From assembly GCF_032854445.1 (NCBI RefSeq), contig NC_088305.1, forward strand, positions 21,552,955 to 21,616,954: a stretch of 64,000 nucleotides of DNA, written 5' to 3'. Positions 59,601 to 64,000 of this stretch are shown piece after piece (within the stretch, counting starts at the first letter, position 1; each line of letters begins with the position of its first letter). Under the pieces are notes generated by a model. That model did not search any database and was not told where the DNA came from. It worked only from the letters and a program-made list of their open reading frames with translations. A program made the position numbers and the translations under genes. The DNA comes from Liolophura sinensis. Its lineage: Eukaryota > Mollusca > Polyplacophora > Chitonida > Chitonidae.

Positions 59601-62600
59601 TGGATCAGTCCATCGGAATCGAGCCAAATGTTTCACGAGGAAAATGCTAAGCTTTAGGTGGAATACTGTGATCTGTAAGGTTCATTAATTGTCTAAACAG
59701 CTGATCTGCGGACAAGGAAAAGTGTACCCTACAGCGCAACCTGACATAAATCTCATTATCACCTCATTGCACTGCTTTCTCTTACACCTAGATGTGTTGT
59801 AATTTGTATGTCCATTTTATGTCACTTTTTTCCACATTCTGCAATGATTGCACGTGTACATGTTTACACCTGTAGCACTGGTAATCAGCATTCTCTTGTC
59901 TACAGGTACAGTGTAATTGTCATGCACAAAACTTAGAATACATGGCATGATTATTTAATTATGTTTTTTTTACGCCGTGATGAGGAATATTTCACTTAGC
60001 CAACAGTGGACTGTAGTATGGTGGGAGGAAACCAGGCAGAGCCCGGGGGAAACCCACGACCACCCACAGGTTGCTTACAGCTGGACTTGAACACACAACA
60101 ACTGCATTAGTGGGAGGTCATTGCACTGTGCTGGTGAGCTAATTCTCACCAATACAGTCACTGTGAGTTGTAAGCTCATGCTGGCATCCTCTCTGGGCGA
60201 GTAAGAAGGTCTGTCAGCAACCTGCGGATGGTTGTGGGTTTCCACCGGGCTCTGCCCGGTTTCCTCCCACCATAACGCGGGCCGCTGTCATATAAGTGAA
60301 ATATTCTTGAGTATGGTGTAAAACACCAATCAAATAAATACAATAAATAAATAAATTATTGCAGGTTGAATTTGCCCAATTGTTTCCATACATATATATC
60401 AATGGGAAAGCTCATTATTTGCATTGTATACATGGAAAGTTTAGGAAATAGAAAATAATAAATATCTTTTGATATCAGAAGAGTAACTTTAAAGTTGCAA
60501 TTATTGGTATAATGATAATAATGTACGTATTTAGGGAAGGATGCTTGATAAGTTTATTTATTAAAAAATTGTTATTTCTCTTCGCCTTCAAATTAAGTGC
60601 CATAATCAAGACTTTATTGTAACTGGTAGCAATAACACTGTGGATGTAAAAGATTAGATTACACATGAAAACACATCAGTCACACAGTTCAGTGTTCAGT
60701 GGGGCCTCAGTGGCTCAGTTGGTTAGCGCACTAGCTCAGCGTAATGACCAAGGTGTCTCTCACCAATGCGGTCGCTGTGAGTTCAAGTCCAGCTCATGCT
60801 GGCTTCCTCTCCGGCCGTATGTGGGAAGGTCTGTTAGCAACCTGTGGATGGTCGTGAGTTTCCCCCGGGCTCTGCCTGGTTCCTCCCACCATAATGCTGG
60901 CCACTGTCGTATAAGTGAAATATTCTTGAGTATGGCGTAAAACACCAATCAAATAAATAAATAAATAAATCAGTGTTCAGTGTACATAGTTTTGTATGTT
61001 ATATATGTACATGTAGATTTAAGAACCATGAGATTAACAGTGAAATAATATTTATCAAATGATGTTGAACATTTAAAGTTCACATCACTGTTGACAATAC
61101 TCATTCAAATTTGAGGTTACGCCAGGAATCATTAAGGTGATGTGAACAGTAGCACAGTATGTACCGTACTTCACGTTTTATGTGATCCGTATGAATGTTC
61201 TTCTTCCGATGTCAGTTTTGCCATTTTAACCTTTTGCAGAGTGGACGCAAAAAGAATACCCTAAATAAGAAATATCTCAACACATTGCTGGGCTACACCA
61301 TACTACGGCTGAAAGAGAAAGTAAGTCTGGCTATGATCTTGTGTGCTCGTTATTCTAGAACAACCTAAACTCATGAGAAACACTGCTAGTTAGATTTTTT
61401 ATCGCTTACTCAAGAACATTTCACTTGAGACACATTTTTTTTTTTAAGACTTTTGTTTTTTTTACAATTTTTTGTTACATAACAGAAAGTGACTACTGAT
61501 CCCTTTTATGGTGTAATGTTTTTGAGGGGGGAGGGGGGTGGGGGGGGGGGACATTGGAAACGCCGTGGCATGATGTCAGAAAAGCTTGCAGTGACATGAT
61601 GCACAAAGTTCAGAGATTGCTGTATCATTGTTTACATCACCAAAGTACCACACTGGGTCTTCGTGAAATAATCGTTATAATGGAGGCCAGGCTCATGAAC
61701 AGTGGTAAACCACACTGTACCTGACAAACCTCCAGACATAAGCCCGCGAAAGTTGGATTCATACACTTAACCTTATTGGTGAAGCCAGGGCTGCCTGTGG
61801 CCGAGGAGGTTAGCATGTCAACATGGCACAATGACCCAGGAGCCTCCCACACATGTGGTCGCTGTGAGTTCAAGTCCGACTCAAGCTCAGAAGCGAAGAT
61901 CTGCCAGCAGCCTGCAAATGGTTGTGCGTTTCCGCCCGGTTTCCTCCCACCATTATGCTGGTCGCAGTCGTATAAGTGAAATAGTCTTGAGTGCAGCGTA
62001 GATCACCAATCAAATAAATAAGTAAATTTTGGTGAAGTGGCTGACAGTCAAAAAGAATTTGAAACCCAGCATGTAGGTAATCAAGTCCAGTCTTGACATT
62101 AATACATGTAACCATTTTGTGTTGTTTTTTGTACTCTGCAGACAAAAGAGCTCCATCGCCTGGTAGTGAAGGATGAGGAGGAGAGCCAATGGCGGCGCTA
62201 CATTTACCGGCCGCGAGATTTGAACTCCATGGAGCAGGAGTTGACCAAACGTAAATACCATTCCATTGAAGAGTTCTTTGCCGACGCCAAAACCATTGTG
62301 CACAACGTCATCCTGGCGTTTGGAGGTAAGCTATGACGGCTAAGTTGACTGCCATTTTAGGGCCGTTTTTTTTTTTTTTATTATTATTTTTTTTTTTCCT
62401 TCTTGCGAATGCAATTGAGGCATGTTGATTTGCACCTGATGTATGTCTGTGTGTCTGTCCATGTGTATTTGTGTGTGTCTGTGTGTGTGTTACTTATAGA
62501 CACGATTTCTCTAAAACTGTTTGTCATAGGGACTTCAAATGGGATACACACATTCGGCTCACTCTTGTCATAACCTGATAATCCTGGTCATAATTTGAAA

Positions 62601-63171
62601 AAATTAGTTTTTTAGTATTTTTCTTACTTTCATAGATATTGAACTTTGTCATTTTTTTGAATCAGGAAATGTGTTACATGTGTCTTTTGGAAATGATTTC
62701 TCAAAAACCATTGATATGTTGATAGTAATGTCAGATGCAATGAAGGCAAAGGGGTGATTGTGTAAAACGTGATGTATTTACAGAATACAGTGGGATGGCA
62801 GAACTGGCAAGGATTATGATAAAGGACTGTAAATATGATGTAAGTAGCCTTAGTTTTAGTCTCTATACATACACAGAAATGTATGTTTATAAATATGTTT
62901 GTATGTTTTATAGTTCGCCACTACCCTCAGTTTCGCACAGTAAAACTTGATAAAACCATGCCGAGAAATTTTCAACATTTTTAGGATTTAAAGCTTTTTT
63001 ATTGCGGCTCGTTTTCTTGGTTCCATCATGTCAGTTGGACAGGAGCCTTAATTTATTTAGATAAATTCAATCTGTGTTGTTGTTGTGTTTCAGCTTGATG
63101 AGCTAAGGCAGTGCCCCAACTGTTACTACATGTCAAATGCTAAACCCAAAGACTGGTTTTGTCAGATCTGT
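53614..63171 (+). CDS. ZMYND11: ZMYND11 (BS69) chromatin reader, 5' part, runs off the window
   Basis: ZMYND11 reads H3.3K36me3 and restrains transcription elongation in vertebrates. Coding exons here: 53614-53895 (ATG; acceptor ends 53610), 57788-57934, 61240-61320, 62142-62325, 62784-62839, 63094-63171; all phases join (276 codons). Domains in order: a winged-helix module, about aa 10-90 (VVKNLIKGVAYIKQQKQVAN, KGSKVGVEQEGFKIP); a PHD finger, about aa 98-143 ([20 protein letters not shown], then CLACK); a bromodomain, about aa 150-250 (HSIEEFFADAKTIVHNVILA, MAELARIMIKDC); and the CPNC...WFCQIC zinc motif that precedes PWWP. The PWWP and MYND domains must lie past the right edge. Order and junctions match the vertebrate protein as I remember it. 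Confidence 0.94.
53917..56395. repeat. 120-bp minisatellite, about 20 copies, in ZMYND11 intron 1
   Basis: Exact 120-bp period over 2.4 kb. The unit includes GGTGCTGCTGATATCAGGAG, CGATACTCTGCCATCAAAG and AACAAATAAATAAATGTACA. A single-base deletion near 56206 shifts the phase only at the far end. The array begins about 20 bp after the coding-exon donor. Variants show multi-unit structure. Confidence 0.95.
57402..57470 (+). repeat. SINE family 1, short 3' fragment
   Basis: CACCCACCATAATGCTGGCC, GCCGTCGAATAAGTGAAATA, TTCTTGAGTACGGCGTAAAA, CACCA; no A/T tail. Near consensus despite truncation at both ends. Confidence 0.8.
58685..58730. repeat. ATC/GTC trinucleotide microsatellite
   Basis: Imperfect run of ATTATCATCACTGTCATTGT followed by five CATCAT-type units, in ZMYND11 intron 2. 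Confidence 0.75.
58731..59950. other. ZMYND11 intron 2, no further feature
   Basis: AT-rich intron with a poly(T) stretch at 59080-59105. No exon or repeat recognised. Confidence 0.4.
59955..60120 (-). repeat. SINE family 1, left member of an inverted pair
   Basis: TTTTTTTTACGCCGTGATGA, GGTGGGAGGAAACCAGGCAG, CCACCCACAGGTTGCTTACA, then CTGGACTTGAACACACAACA and a decayed head. Confidence 0.8.
60139..60357 (+). repeat. SINE family 1, right member of an inverted pair
   Basis: Head decayed; from GTGAGTTGTAAGCTCATGC through CAGCAACCTGCGGATGGTTG, CCGGTTTCCTCCCACCATAA to AATAAATACAATAAATAAAT. Confidence 0.85.
60701..60970 (+). repeat. SINE family 1, complete reference copy with target-site duplication
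   Basis: Best complete copy (about 270 bp). The tRNA-derived head GGGCCTCAGTGGCTCAGTTG is followed by GTTAGCGCACTAGCTCAG and the B-box-like GAGTTCAAGTCCAGC. The middle has CTCCGGCCGTATGTGGGAAG and CCTGTGGATGGTCGTGAG. The shared 3' domain is CACCATAATGCTGGCC, GTATAAGTGAAATATTCTTG, GGCGTAAAACACCAATC, and the tail is (AAAT)n. CAGTGTTCAGT(G) flanks both sides (60690-60701 and 60971-60982), proving insertion. The 3' domain recalls the deeply conserved Nin-DC SINE domain; that name is from memory. Such SINEs use another element's reverse transcriptase. Confidence 0.92.
61785..62030 (+). repeat. SINE family 1, near full length
   Basis: GCCTGTGGCCGAGGAGGTTA, AATGACCCAGGAGCCTCCCA, GAGTTCAAGTCC, CAGCAGCCTGCAAATGGTTG and AATAAATAAGTAAAT. 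Diverged in the middle. Ends about 110 bp before ZMYND11 exon 4. Confidence 0.82.
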
Positions 63172-63317
63172 GTAAGTACTTCGGCACTTTCTTGTTTGTT
63201 TTTTCTTATTGAATAATGTTATATGTTGTGATTGTTTTCATGTATGAGGAATTTGTAGTGCAGCCAGGTGAGAAATTCTCTCCTTGTTTATGCACCTAAG
63301 TTTAAGTATGTGTTTTT

Positions 63318-63475
63318 ATTTGTTTATTTTATTGGTGTTTTACGCCGTACTCAAGAATATTTCACTTATACGACGGCAGCCAGCATTATGGTCGGAGGAA
63401 ACCAGGCAGAGACCGTAGGAAACCCACGACAATTTGCAGGCTGCTGGCAGACCTTCCACGTATGGCTGTAGAGGA
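63318..63475 (-). repeat. SINE family 1, head truncated
   Basis: TTGTTTATTTTATTGGTGTT, TACGCCGTACTCAAGAATAT, GGTCGGAGGAAACCAGGCAG; stops at CACGTATGGCTGTAGAGGAA. In the last visible ZMYND11 intron. Confidence 0.85.
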
Positions 63476-63799
63476 AAGTATGTGTATCATACAGGTATCA
63501 TAACACTGGTGTTATTGAGAACTAGGCTAGTTCTTCAACCTTTTCTACCACCTGTGCAACCAAGGTTTTGAAACATTCCTAGAGAACTATAGGGGGTATA
63601 GAAATAATTTGCACAGTTATATGGACCTTGCATCTTTAGTGACCCAAAAGAATAATTTTTGTGTCATTTTCGTATTAATTGTATTCATAAATTCTACTGA
63701 AGACAAAGTGCTTTAGAAGATTAGTAGTGAACAGGAATGGTCTGTGCCAGTGTGCTGTACTCGGCTGGGTTGAACTTTATATTGGACAATTATTTTAAG

Positions 63800-64000
63800 C
63801 ATGTCAGGTAGCCGTATAAATATGTCATGTAGCGGTATAAATGTGTCAGGTAGCAGTATAAATGTGTCAGGTAGCAGTGTAAGCAGTATAAATGTGTCAT
63901 GTAGCAGTATAAATATGTCAGGTAGCAGTATAAATGTGTCAGGTAGCAGTATAAATATGTCATGTAGCAGTGTAAATGTGTCAGGTAGCAGTATAAATGT
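63800..64000. repeat. 21-bp tandem repeat running off the window
   Basis: Nine or more copies of GTGTCAGGTAGCAGTATAAAT with CATG/CAGG variants; one extra partial unit (GTAAGCAGTATAAAT). The array continues past position 64000. Confidence 0.85.

Noticed and set aside
1..64000. A new multi-gene defence or mobile system
   Set aside because: The recognised genes are four unrelated conserved animal genes. No co-oriented cluster of unknown proteins exists, and the remaining structure is repeats.

Overview
This is animal nuclear DNA: short coding exons with GT-AG splice sites, long introns, dense tRNA-derived SINEs, and minisatellites. Two SINE families share a 3' domain ending in a TAAA-type tail, and I recognise this style from lophotrochozoan (mollusc-type) genomes. 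The gene content fits a marine lophotrochozoan; I cannot name the species. Most long open frames here are SINEs or tandem repeats read through, not genes.

Layout. (1) 0.9-8.5 kb, minus strand: a complete nucleoplasmin-family histone chaperone in ten exons, with a promoter-like cluster (NRF1-, ETS- and octamer-like sites) just upstream. (2) 8.6-13.4 kb: intergenic or 5' non-coding DNA with a 50/54-bp minisatellite, an AT-rich array and an inverted pair of SINEs. (3) 13.5-33.6 kb, plus strand: a protein of about 940 aa with two cyclic-nucleotide-binding (CNB) domains, CNBD2-like, in eight coding exons. It has a possible alternative last exon at 33.17 kb, and its introns hold a 51-bp coding-phase minisatellite, a decayed Tc1 transposon, two MITE copies and many SINEs. 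(4) 33.6-35.1 kb: minisatellites. (5) 35.1-41.2 kb, plus strand: complete PEX10, the peroxisomal RING E3 subunit, in seven coding exons. (6) 41.2-53.6 kb: no protein-coding exon recognised; a CRE-bearing possible promoter and first exon lies at 44.6 kb, and a 62-bp satellite with two SINEs inserted in it at 48.3-50.2 kb. (7) 53.6 kb to the end, plus strand: the 5' part of ZMYND11 (winged helix, PHD, bromodomain, start of the zinc/PWWP module), running off the right edge. Its first coding intron holds about 20 copies of a 120-bp repeat with higher-order structure.

The four genes are unrelated in function (histone chaperone, cyclic-nucleotide-type protein, peroxisome import, chromatin reader). 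I see no operon-like or pathway linkage, and no convincing new multi-gene system. The most unusual material is repeat architecture: frame-preserving and higher-order minisatellites, nested and inverted SINEs, a long intronic hairpin, and possible alternative C-termini of the CNB protein. Exon limits were set by eye from reading frame, splice dinucleotides and similarity to remembered family features, without alignment or RNA data.
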